Assembly (NCBI GenBank): GCA_963816065.1
Contig: CAWFJG010000029.1
Location: forward strand, 248,001-312,000
Reading direction: 5' to 3'
Length of the DNA stretch: 64,000 bases
From: Roseiarcus sp963816065
GTDB taxonomy: Bacteria > Pseudomonadota > Alphaproteobacteria > Rhizobiales > Beijerinckiaceae
The position numbers and the translations under genes are program-made. Of the stretch, positions 26,150 through 34,621 are shown one piece after another (the stretch's first letter is position 1; the number at the start of each line of letters is the position of its first letter). The notes beneath the pieces are model-generated. The model had not been told where the DNA came from. It saw only the letters and a list, made by a program, of their open reading frames with translations, and ran no database searches.

Positions 26150-27256
26150 TCACCCTTCCGTCGCGTCGATCGCCCGACCGTGGTCGGTCGAAAACAGATG
26201 AGCCTTCGCAAGATCGAACGATACCGCGATCTTCTCGCCCTGCCTCAGCGCAACCGGGTTGAGCATCCGCGCGACCCAGTCCCGACCGCCGAAGGCCGCA
26301 AACACCAGGGTCTCGTTGCCGAGCGGTTCGGTGACGGACACGGTCAACTCCCGCTCGACGACCTCGCTTCCGGCTCCGGAAGGAAGGCCATGACCGGTCG
26401 GATAGACGTCGTCAGGCCGCATGCCGAGCGCGATGCGGCCGTGCGCGGCGCGCGCGCCGTGAAAGCGATTGGGAACGGGTAGCCAGTCGCCGCCCGAGAA
26501 GACTATTCGACCGTCGTAGATCTCCGCGTCCACGATGTTCATGGTCGGCGAGCCGATAAAGCCCGCCACGAACCGGCTTGCGGGACGATGAAAGACATCC
26601 TCGGGCGAGCCGATCTGTTCGATCCGCCCGTCACGCATGATGACGATCCGGTCGGCAAGCGTCATCGCCTCCACTTGGTCGTGCGTGACATACACGACTG
26701 TCGACGGTACGCGCGCGTGCAGCAGCTTGATCTCGGTGCGCATCTGCGTGCGCAGCTTGGCGTCGAGGTTCGAAAGCGGCTCATCGAAAAGGAAGACCTC
26801 CGGCTTGCGCACGATCGCGCGCCCCATCGCAACACGCTGGCGCTGTCCACCTGAGAGCTGTGACGGGCGTCGATCGAGCAGATCGCGGAGATGCAGAATC
26901 TCGGTCGCCTCATCGACGCGAGCGTCGATTTCGAACTGCGGGCGTTTGGCGATCTTCAGGGAAAATCCTAGGTTCTCGCGAACGCTCATATGAGGGTAGA
27001 GAGCGTAAGACTGAAAGACCATCGAGATGTTTCGCGCGCGCGGCGGGAGGTCGTTGACGATCTCCCCCCCGATACGGACCGCGCCCGACGAAATGTCCTC
27101 GAGCCCAGCGATCATTCGTAGCGTCGTCGACTTGCCGCACCCGGACGGACCGACCAGGGCGACAAACTCGCCGTCGGCGATCGAGAGATCAATTGAGCGC
27201 ACCGCTTCGACCGGGCCGTAGCGCTTTACCAGACTTTCGAGCGCGACTGTCGCCAT
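26150..27256 (-). CDS. sugar ABC transporter ATP-binding protein (UgpC/MalK type)
   Basis: A 368-residue ATPase of a second CUT1 importer. Walker A GPSGCGKST, Q-loop FQSYALYPHM, signature LSGGQRQR, Walker B VFLFDEPLSNLDAK and H-loop YVTHDQVEAM are all present, with a regulatory OB domain from about residue 235. It sits between the permeases and the catabolic dehydratase, with gaps of three and one bases, so import and catabolism share a transcript. It is a clear paralogue of the ATPase at 7134-8231. Confidence 0.92.
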   Translation of the reverse strand: MATVALESLVKRYGPVEAVRSIDLSIADGEFVALVGPSGCGKSTTLRMIAGLEDISSGAVRIGGEIVNDLPPRARNISMVFQSYALYPHMSVRENLGFSLKIAKRPQFEIDARVDEATEILHLRDLLDRRPSQLSGGQRQRVAMGRAIVRKPEVFLFDEPLSNLDAKLRTQMRTEIKLLHARVPSTVVYVTHDQVEAMTLADRIVIMRDGRIEQIGSPEDVFHRPASRFVAGFIGSPTMNIVDAEIYDGRIVFSGGDWLPVPNRFHGARAAHGRIALGMRPDDVYPTGHGLPSGAGSEVVERELTVSVTEPLGNETLVFAAFGGRDWVARMLNPVALRQGEKIAVSFDLAKAHLFSTDHGRAIDATEG

Positions 27257-27259
27257 GAA

Positions 27260-28126
27260 TCAGCCTTTCACAGCGCCGAATGTTAGGCCAGAAACGAGAC
27301 GCTTCTGTATGATGAAGGTCAGCGCGAACGCTGGCGCGATCATCACGACAGCGAGCGCGCACATGCCCCGCCAGTCGATCGTGAACTCGGAAGTGTAATC
27401 GAGAAGGCCGACCGGAAGCGTCTTGGAATTCACCGAGCGCGTAAGCTGCGAGGCGAGCGCAAACTCGTTCCACGACGTCATGAAGGCGAATATCGCGGCG
27501 GAAGCGATGCCCGGACCTGCGAGCGGAAATTCGACCTGCCAGAACGCCTGCCAACGCGTGCAGCCATCAATCTGGGCCGCCTCGGCGAGATCACGCGGAA
27601 CCTGCCGGAAGAATCCGTCTATCAGCCAGATCGTGAACGGAACGCTCAGCGCAACGTAGGTGATGATAAGGGCAATATGCGTGTCGATAATGCCGGTTCG
27701 CGCGAACAGAATGAAGAGGGGGAGGGAAAGAGCGATTCCCGGGACAGTGCGGCTTAGCATGAGGCCGAGAAAGAGCGCCGACTTGCCACGGAATCGGTAA
27801 CGCGCAAAAGCGTAGCCGCCGGCCAGGCCTATGGCGATGGCAATGACGGTCGAGGTTACCGATATGATCAGCGAATTGCGGAAATAGTCCCAGACTGGAA
27901 CGCCGCCCTGCCCAACGACGCCGAACATTGTCGTGTAGGCATCGAGCGATAGCCGCCGCGGAATCCAGACGGGAGGCTTGGCCATGATCTCGACGGTTGG
28001 CCTCAGCGAGTTAAGGACGATCCAGGCGCCCGGAAGACAGATCACGGCGAAAGCAAGGAACAGCCCGACAGCGTGGGCTAGATCGCCGAATCGGCGCCAC
28101 ACTCGTGAGGTCTCGTTCGACGTCAT
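27260..28126 (-). CDS. sugar ABC transporter permease (MalG type)
   Basis: A 288-residue membrane permease. The first helix is at AVGLFLAFAVICLPGAWIVL; the ATPase-docking loop reads EAAQIDGCTRWQAFWQVEFP; the ending LVSGLTFGAVKG is canonical. It lies one base from the MalF-like gene and three from the ATPase. With the product of 28128-29024 it makes the channel of the island's importer. Confidence 0.92.
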   Translation of the reverse strand: MTSNETSRVWRRFGDLAHAVGLFLAFAVICLPGAWIVLNSLRPTVEIMAKPPVWIPRRLSLDAYTTMFGVVGQGGVPVWDYFRNSLIISVTSTVIAIAIGLAGGYAFARYRFRGKSALFLGLMLSRTVPGIALSLPLFILFARTGIIDTHIALIITYVALSVPFTIWLIDGFFRQVPRDLAEAAQIDGCTRWQAFWQVEFPLAGPGIASAAIFAFMTSWNEFALASQLTRSVNSKTLPVGLLDYTSEFTIDWRGMCALAVVMIAPAFALTFIIQKRLVSGLTFGAVKG

Positions 28127-28127
28127 C

Positions 28128-29024
28128 TCACCAGTCCGCCGCGACCTGCGCCCGCGCTATGGCGAGCTTGCGGAAGAAATAGACCGTAAACGCAATCGAC
28201 AGAGCAATCGATGCGTAGGCCATCGCGTTGGCTGCGCCCATGCGAGCGTCGCTGTATGCCGTGCGCCCGACCAGCGTCCAGATCAGTTCGGTGCGCCGTG
28301 CGGGCCCTCCATCGGTCATGATCTTGACGATGTCGTAAGCCCGTCCCACGTCGAGAGAGCGTATTGTCATGGCGATATAGGCGAAAGGCATGATGAAGGG
28401 CCAAGTCACGTAGCGAAAGCTTTGCCAGGGCGTGCAGCCGTCGACCTTGGCCGCCTCGATTGGCTCGCGCGGCATGCCGAGGAGTCCAGCTAGGATGAGG
28501 ATCGCAAATACGGGCGTCGACGACCAGACCTCCGCCACCAGGATCGCGAAGAACGCCAGCCTGCCGTCGATCAGCCATGGAATTGCGGTTTCGGTAACCT
28601 GGAGAGACTGAAGCGCGTTGTTCACGAGACCGATGTTGTCGTTGAACAGGAACTTGAACTGGAAGCCGACCAGGATCGGCGAGAACATCATCGGAAACAT
28701 CATCAGGGTGCGTAGGAGACGCTGCCCGCGCGTCGCCTTTTCGACCAGGAGCGCGAGACCCAGACCGGCCAGCATTTCGAGGTTCAGCGCAATTGTGAGG
28801 AGCAGAACCGTACGTCCGAAGGCGGCCCAGAACACCGGATCCGTGACGATATTAAGGTAGTTGCGGAAACCAATGAAGTCGCGAAGCGTCTCGGGGCGTG
28901 TCAGCCGAAAAGGCGTGAAGCTCGAATAGAGCGAAAAGGCGAGCGGCCCCGCGACCGTCGCCAGAAGAACAACGATCGCCGGCAACAACAGAAGCAAAGG
29001 CGTGCTGAGGCGCAAGGACTTCAT
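28128..29024 (-). CDS. sugar ABC transporter permease (MalF type)
   Basis: A 298-residue membrane permease from start MKSLRLSTPL. The first helix is LLLLLPAIVVLLATVAGPLA; the EAA loop is EAAKVDGCTPWQSFRYVTWP. The frame is open further upstream but that part is an Arg-rich shadow of the binding-protein gene. A GTG at 29096 (VSVFRLSRTG) would add 24 residues and cannot be excluded, because the ribosome site before 29024 is poor. Confidence 0.88.
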   Translation of the reverse strand: MKSLRLSTPLLLLLPAIVVLLATVAGPLAFSLYSSFTPFRLTRPETLRDFIGFRNYLNIVTDPVFWAAFGRTVLLLTIALNLEMLAGLGLALLVEKATRGQRLLRTLMMFPMMFSPILVGFQFKFLFNDNIGLVNNALQSLQVTETAIPWLIDGRLAFFAILVAEVWSSTPVFAILILAGLLGMPREPIEAAKVDGCTPWQSFRYVTWPFIMPFAYIAMTIRSLDVGRAYDIVKIMTDGGPARRTELIWTLVGRTAYSDARMGAANAMAYASIALSIAFTVYFFRKLAIARAQVAADW

Positions 29025-29130
29025 CGGCCGGAAAAACTCGGCGATCGGTTGAGCGCTCGGCACTTCGCCGGTGCGGCTTAAGCGGAAGACGGACACGTGT
29101 TTTGTGCCGCCGCCTTCCGTCGGCCTGTCG

Positions 29131-30448
29131 TCAAAGCTTGCCCGCGTCCTGCAGGATCTTCGTCGCCTTGTCGGCGGCAGTGTCCAGCGCGGCTTTCGGC
29201 GTCTTGTCGCCGAGGATCGCCGCCTGCAGTTCGGGATAGACAGCGTTGGAGATCTCGATCCATTCGGCGATCGGCGGCACGGGGAAAGCGTAAGCGGCCG
29301 CCTGCTGGAAGGTCGACAGCACCTGTTTCTTGTACGGGTCGTTGGCCGCCTGCGCGACGTCCCACGTCCAGACGGCGGTTCGGGTCGGCAGCGAACCGTT
29401 GGCGGCCTCAATCTTCTGGCTGTCGTCATTGGTCAGCCACCAGACCAGCGACGCGGCGGCGTCCTTGTGATCGCAGGCTTCGGTCACGGAGAAACCGTGG
29501 CTGCCGGACCAGCCGGTGTGTTTGCCCGATGAACCCGTCGGCTGCACGACGATGCCGACATTGCCCGCCGCCTTCGACTTTGCCGGATCGTTGAAGAAGC
29601 TCGCCCAGCCCGGCCAATCGAGGTCGAGCGCGATCGTGCCCGACGCGAACCCCTGGCCCAGGTCGTCCCAAAGGTAGTTGGTGGTGCCCGGCGGAACAGC
29701 TTTTGCCTTATAAAGATCGACGAACCACTGGAGGGCGCGCACGCCGGCGTCGGAATTGAACGCAGGTTTACCCGCGGAGTCGAGATACTGTCCGCCTTCG
29801 GCGACGACCATCTCGTAGAAACGACCGTTGATCGCTTCCTCTTTGCCGGCGAACTCCGTGCCGTAGAAATTCGGCGGGTTGGAGAAAAAGATCGCTTGAT
29901 CTTTGACCTGCTGCCATGTCGCCGGCGGGGCTAGCTCATATCCGTATTTGTCCTTGAAAGCCTTTTTCTTTGCGTCATCCGTGTAGTCACTCTTAAGATA
30001 GTAGAGGGCCGAGACATCAAATTTTGCGCGCGGCAGCATCATCAGCTTGCCGTTGATCGTCGACGCGTTGATGGTGGCGGGAACAAATTGGTCGATCTCT
30101 TCCTTCGGGATTAGTTTGGAGAGATCCGTATACAGGCTGGTATATTGCGGCGCGAACGAGGTATGGTTCCAGCCGACGCACCATTTGACGTCGCCCGCGG
30201 CGATATCGGATTTCAGCTCCTTGTCGAGTTCGAAACCGTTCTTCTTCGACAAGATGTTGACCTTGGCACCCGTCGCCTTCTCCCACTCCGCGATGCGCGC
30301 GTACAACGGCTCGTACTCCTGGCCGCCGATGGAGTTTGGTGTCAATGGTCACGCCGGGAAACGAACCCGGAAGGTTGGCGGCGGGCGCTTCGCCCGACGC
30401 AAAAATCAACGGGGCCATCGCCGCTGACACCAAGGCTGCGCGCTTCAT
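29131..30448 (-). CDS. extracellular sugar-binding protein of ABC importer (one-base frameshift)
   Basis: A periplasmic solute-binding protein of about 438 residues, first gene of the island's importer operon. The signal peptide MKRAALVSAAMAPLIFASGE has GGAGGAA upstream. After GSFPGVTIDT the frame breaks at 30335-30337, where AAA (minus strand) stands for AA. Correcting it gives NSIGGQEYEPLYARIAEWEK and the rest of the family fold (DVKWCVGWNHTSFAPQYTSL; ALDLDWPGWASFF; PVPPIAEWIEIS). Trp-rich pockets fit a sugar ligand. I treat the break as a sequence-level error because every other part of the operon is intact. Confidence 0.8.
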
Positions 30449-30534
30449 TGTCTTCCTCCACATCGCGTTGGGCGCTCGGCCAAAACTGGAAGGTTATCAG
30501 GCGGACGTCGCCTCACTCCCCCATATTTGAGATT

Positions 30535-30554
30535 AACATTCACTAGCAAATCAT
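30535..30554. promoter_or_regulatory. candidate IclR-regulon operator upstream of importer operon
   Basis: AACATTCACTAGCAAATCAT lies in the divergent gap between the binding-protein gene and the IclR gene. It matches 14 of 20 bases of the palindromic element at 23071-23090 in the same orientation, including CATTCAC. The surrounding GATTAACATT and TCATATAGG are AT-rich against a GC-rich background, as expected for a promoter. Confidence 0.35.
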
Positions 30555-30629
30555 ATAGGTTCCGCGCTGTCAATGTTGCGGGCCGGCCGATAAGACGGCG
30601 CACGGGAAAGGTCATTTCAGGGCGACAGC

Positions 30630-31439
30630 ATGAACGATTCAGGCGACCTTGAGCGGTATCGCGCGCCTGCGCTCGACAAGGGCCTCGATATCCTCGAACT
30701 TCTGGCGGGCGAAGAGGAAGGTCTTAGCCAGGCCGAGATCGCAAAGGCGCTCGGGCGCACGCCGAACGAGCAGTATCGAATGCTCGAGCGATTGGTCCGA
30801 CGTGGCTATGTCGCTCGCAACGCCAGCGACCGGTATGAACTCACGCTCAAGCTCTTCGGGCTCGCCCATTACCATCGCCCGATCCGGCGGCTGGTGTCGC
30901 AGGCGACGCCGCTTATGCGCGAACTTGCTGCGCGAACAATGCAGTCCAATCACCTGGCCGTCTACGACCGTGCGGGCGTCACCGTGATCGCGCAGATGGA
31001 CGCGCCCGGCTACTGGGGTCTGGCGATCCGTGTCGGGGCCCGAGTTGATCTCTTCAAAACGGGATCCGGCCACGTCCTGCTGGCTTTCCGGTCGCCCGAA
31101 ATCCGGGCGTTGATGATCGCCGAGCAGGAAGGCGTCGAGGACGAGCAAGGTCCGCCCAACGACCTCGACGACAGGCTGGCGCAGATTCGCCAGCGGGGTT
31201 ACGAGGTCATGCCGAGCCAGCAAAGCGTAGGGGTTTACAATCTCTCGGCTCCCGTGCTCGGCGCGGACGGCGCCGCCCTCGCCTGCCTGACCTGCCCTTA
31301 CATTGCCCCGCTCAATCGGCCCAGAGCGCCGGACATTCCCGAGACCATCGCTCGCCTTCAGGAAGCGGCGTCGAGCCTTTCCCTAAAGGCGCGAGGGGGC
31401 GTCCCGGCCGCCGAAATCGCCCAGGAGCGCGCCCTTTGA
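30630..31439 (+). CDS. IclR-family transcriptional regulator
   Basis: A 269-residue regulator. An N-terminal winged helix (about 15-80) reads ALDKGLDILELLAGEEEGLS, RTPNEQYRMLERLVRRGYVA and ASDRYELTLKLF; the IclR effector domain follows (SNHLAVYDRAGVTVIAQMDA; LFKTGSGHVLLAF; GVYNLSAPVLG). It is divergent to the importer operon and reads into the lactonase, CoA-transferase, epimerase and methyltransferase genes. Its position at the centre of the island, with related elements before three transcripts, makes it the probable local regulator, responding to a pathway intermediate. Confidence 0.88.
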   Translation: MNDSGDLERYRAPALDKGLDILELLAGEEEGLSQAEIAKALGRTPNEQYRMLERLVRRGYVARNASDRYELTLKLFGLAHYHRPIRRLVSQATPLMRELAARTMQSNHLAVYDRAGVTVIAQMDAPGYWGLAIRVGARVDLFKTGSGHVLLAFRSPEIRALMIAEQEGVEDEQGPPNDLDDRLAQIRQRGYEVMPSQQSVGVYNLSAPVLGADGAALACLTCPYIAPLNRPRAPDIPETIARLQEAASSLSLKARGGVPAAEIAQERAL

Positions 31440-31454
31440 TTTCTATTTGAATAT

Positions 31455-31470
31455 ATCATTCATATGTGAT
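31455..31470. promoter_or_regulatory. candidate IclR-regulon operator upstream of lactonase
   Basis: ATCATTCATATGTGAT has ATCA/TGAT ends around CATATG, in an AT-rich stretch between the IclR stop and the lactonase. It shares ATCATTCA exactly with the element at 23071-23090. Confidence 0.35.
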
Positions 31471-31518
31471 CTAAAATCGGCCGGGACAATGTGCGAGAAT
31501 GCGAGAGCCCGACAGGTC

Positions 31519-32364
31519 ATGCCGATCGTCGACAGCCACCTTCACCTCATCGATCGCAACCGGCTTCGCTATCCCTGGCTTGCTGGCGTGGCGTCGCTCA
31601 ATCGCGACTTTTCCTACGCCGATTACGCGCGCGAGGCTTTGCGGTGCGGAATAACGGACGTTCTGCACATGGAAGTCGATGTCGCTCCGGCGGACATCGA
31701 GACGGAGACCCGAACCGTCGTGGGGCTTGCGGGCCAGCCGGGCAGCCTGTTGCGCGGCGCGATCAGCTCGTGCCGTCCCGAGGAAGAAGGATTTGACGCC
31801 TTTCTCGAGCGTCAATGCGCCGATCCGTTCGTCAAGGGCTTTCGTCGCGTGTTGCACGTTGTCCCGGACGAGGTGAGCGAGAGCGCAGTCTTTCGCCAGA
31901 ACCTTCGCCGCCTAAACGGGGCCGGGCGGCCGTTCGACCTATGCGTGCGTCCGGACCAGATCGACAAGGCGATTGCGCTCGCCGACCTCGCTCCTGAAGT
32001 CCAATTTGTGCTCGACCATTGCGGCGTGCCTGCAATCAAAGAGCGCGCCGAGCATCCCTGGCGCGAACGGATTTCCGAGATCGCCCGGCGCCCCAACGTC
32101 GCTGTGAAAATCTCGGGCGTCGTCGCCTACGCCGACGAAGCGACATGGACGGTCGACGACATTCGCCCCTATGTAGAACACGCGATTGAAAGCTTTGGCT
32201 GGGACCGTGTCGTTTGGGGCAGCGACTGGCCCGTCTGCACACTCACCGCCTCCCTCTCGATGTGGATGGCCGCCCTCCACGCGCTCCTGCTTGGCTGCTC
32301 CGAGGGCGAGCGCAAGCGGTTGCTTAGCGCCAATGCCCGCCGCATTTGGCGCCTGCCGGACTGA
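31519..32364 (+). CDS. COG3618 amidohydrolase, probable sugar lactonase
   Basis: A 281-residue TIM-barrel hydrolase of the family that includes L-fuconolactonase and L-rhamnono-lactonase-type enzymes. The N-terminal metal motif is VDSHLHLID; further metal/active-site motifs are FVLDHCGVPA and VVWGSDWPVC. The start MPIVDSHLHL (31519) fits the family; ATGs at 31489 and 31447 add non-conserved residues. In context it would hydrolyse the lactone made by the Gfo/Idh dehydrogenase and pass the acid to the enolase-superfamily dehydratase. The enzyme family is firm; the substrate is inferred. Confidence 0.82.
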   Translation: MPIVDSHLHLIDRNRLRYPWLAGVASLNRDFSYADYAREALRCGITDVLHMEVDVAPADIETETRTVVGLAGQPGSLLRGAISSCRPEEEGFDAFLERQCADPFVKGFRRVLHVVPDEVSESAVFRQNLRRLNGAGRPFDLCVRPDQIDKAIALADLAPEVQFVLDHCGVPAIKERAEHPWRERISEIARRPNVAVKISGVVAYADEATWTVDDIRPYVEHAIESFGWDRVVWGSDWPVCTLTASLSMWMAALHALLLGCSEGERKRLLSANARRIWRLPD

Positions 32365-32468
32365 AGAGGAGAATGTCCAGTGTTCCTCGCCAGGATCGCC
32401 CGCGTGTCCTTGCCCGATCGGAACGAGCGTTCGCCCGTTCTGCTCGCCCCTTTCCACGAGCCGCGGGC

Positions 32469-33621
32469 ATGAGCGCAGGTCTTCTCGACGGCTTGATCGT
32501 CCTCGACATGAGCCAGTTCCTGTCGGGGCCTTTCGCCGCGTTGCGCCTCGGCGATCTCGGCGCGCGGATCATCAAGATCGAGCGGCCCGATGGAGGCGAT
32601 TTGTGCCGGCGCCTCTATCTCACCGACACCGAGATCGGCGGCGACTTCGACGCTGTTCCACGCCATCAACCGCGGCAAGCAGGGCTTCGCCGCCGACTTC
32701 AAGAACGCGGCCGACATCGAAGCCGTGAAGACCCTGATCGCCAGAGCGGACGTGGTTGTGCAGAACTTCCGTCCCGGCGTCGTCGAGCGGCTCGGACTCG
32801 ACTACCCCTCGATGAAGGCGATCAATCGCGGCATCGTCTACGCCTCGATCACCGGATACGGCAACGACGGCCCCTGGGCGATGCTGCCGGGTCAGGACCT
32901 GCTTGCGCAGGCCCGCGCAGGCCTGATGTGGCTCAACGGCGATCACGATCAGGGGCCGGTCCCGTTTGGCCTTGCGATCGCCGACCTGCTCGCGGGCGGC
33001 GCGGTCGTCCAGGGCGTCCTCGCGGCGCTGGTGCGGCGCGGCCGGACCGGCGAAGGCGCGCACATCGAGACGAGCCTCATCGAGGCGCTGGTGGACTTTC
33101 AGTTCGAAGTCCTGACGACCTATCTCAACGATGGCGGCCGCAAGCCGGAGCGCTCCCAGTTCCGCAGCGCCCACGCCTATCTGTCCGCGCCCTATGGCGT
33201 CTATCCGACGCGCGACGGCTGGCTCGCGATCGCAATGACGCCGCTCGATAAACTGGCGCAGGTCATCGCGCTGCCGGCGATCGCGGGGCTGCCCGGAACT
33301 GCGGCGTTCGAACGACGGGACGAGATCAAGCGGCAGATCGCCGAGCACATCGCAACGGCAAGCACGGCGTATTGGCTTGAACGCATGCAACCCGCCGATA
33401 TCTGGTGCGCGGAGGTCATGGATTGGCCCGCGCTGTTCGCAAGCGACGCCTTCCAGCGCCTGGACATGCTGCAGACCGTGATCCGTCCCGAAGGATTGCC
33501 GGTCCGCACGACCCGTTCGCCGATCCGCGTCGACGGCCGGCGCGAACAGCGCCGCTCAGCCGCCCCGCGGATCGGCGAGCACACCGAGGCGCTCCGGGCG
33601 GAGTTCGGCATTCCGTCATGA
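32469..33621 (+). CDS. CaiB/BaiF-family (class III) CoA-transferase (one-base frameshift)
   Basis: A class III CoA-transferase of about 383 residues that moves CoA between carboxylic acids. Seen: LLDGLIVLDMSQFLSGPFAA, LGARIIKIERPDGGDLCRRL, FHAINRGKQGFAADFKN, VVQNFRPGVVERLGLDY, ASITGYGNDGPW and HIETSLIEALVDFQFE. In the second of these the family has its catalytic Asp at PxxGD, and it is present. TT at 32646-32647 should be T; correction gives GGDSTLFHAINRG. A CoA-transferase is unusual in an oxidative sugar island and suggests that an acid intermediate is activated to a CoA ester, possibly for the MaoC hydratase. Confidence 0.78.
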
Positions 33622-33670
33622 GGCGTCCCGCGGTCAAGTCCGTCGACCCAACCGAGCGAGGAGCCGTTCG

Positions 33671-34621
33671 ATGACTGTGCTCGTTACCGGAGGCGCGGGG
33701 TTCATCGGCGCAGCCGTCGTGCGCAATCTCCTTGCGCGCGGCGTCGCGGTCGTGGTCGGCGAACCAAAGCCGGACGGTCTTGCGCGAAGCAAGCTCAATG
33801 GCGCGGAGTTCGAAGCGATGGACGTCTCCGACGCGGGCGCGGTCGAACGCGTATTCGCTCGCCATCCCGACATCAAGCAATGCATCCACCTCGCCTATTT
33901 GATGAGCGCGGAGGTCGAAGCCGACATGGCGCTCGGCGTCAAGGTGAACCTGCTCGGCATGGTGAATATGCTGGAGGCCGTCGTCCGCCACAAGCTTGGG
34001 CGGCTTGTGTTCGCCAGCAGCGAGACCGTCTACGGCGCCTCCCAGAGCGTCTACGGCGAACGGGGCGTGGTCGAGGACGACTACTGCGGCCCCGGCGACC
34101 ACCACTTCACCTATGGCATGATGAAGATCCTCGACGAGTTCATGGCGCAGAAATACGTCGCCAGACACGAGATCAGCATCGCCTGCGTTCGACCGGCGGT
34201 CGTGTTCGGACACGGGCGCAAGCGGGGTTCGGTGCTGTGGGCGGAAGCGTTCGCGTCCGAGCCGGCGCTCGGACGCCCCGCAAAGCTCCCGTTTTCGCGA
34301 CATTCGCGCGACACCTGGGTCTACAAGGACGATTGCGCCGAACAGCTGGCGCGCCTTTGCCTGAAGCCGTCGCTCTCGCACTTCGCCTACAACAACGGCG
34401 GCGCGAGCGTGACCGGAGACGAGCTCGCGGCGGCCGTGCGTTACTGGCTTCCGGACGCTCGCTTCGAGTTCGACGAAAGCAAGCCGCGCACGCCGCTGAT
34501 CGACCGGCAGGATGGCGCGCGGCTCGAGGCGGAGATCGCATTCAAACCGCGTGCGTTCTTCGAGGGCGTACGGGCCCACATCAACGAAGCGCGCTTGGAG
34601 GCGGGTCTCGAACCCGTATGA
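33671..34621 (+). CDS. extended SDR, NAD-dependent epimerase/dehydratase family
   Basis: A 316-residue NAD(P)-binding enzyme. TGGAGFIGAAVVRNL is the dinucleotide motif; LVFASSETVYG supplies the catalytic Ser region and TYGMMKILDE the YxxxK pair. The family includes sugar-nucleotide epimerases and dehydrogenases on free or acyl substrates, so the reaction cannot be fixed. It lies 50 bases after the CoA-transferase, and its stop overlaps the start of the MetE-like gene (ATGA), so the last two are translationally coupled and probably act in sequence. Confidence 0.85.
   Translation: MTVLVTGGAGFIGAAVVRNLLARGVAVVVGEPKPDGLARSKLNGAEFEAMDVSDAGAVERVFARHPDIKQCIHLAYLMSAEVEADMALGVKVNLLGMVNMLEAVVRHKLGRLVFASSETVYGASQSVYGERGVVEDDYCGPGDHHFTYGMMKILDEFMAQKYVARHEISIACVRPAVVFGHGRKRGSVLWAEAFASEPALGRPAKLPFSRHSRDTWVYKDDCAEQLARLCLKPSLSHFAYNNGGASVTGDELAAAVRYWLPDARFEFDESKPRTPLIDRQDGARLEAEIAFKPRAFFEGVRAHINEARLEAGLEPV

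Noticed and set aside
33880..34617. An N-terminal extension of the MetE-like protein back into the SDR gene
   Set aside because: The frame stays open but is a shadow of the SDR coding sequence; the conserved MetE-like start and the ATGA overlap place the true start at 34618 or 34627.
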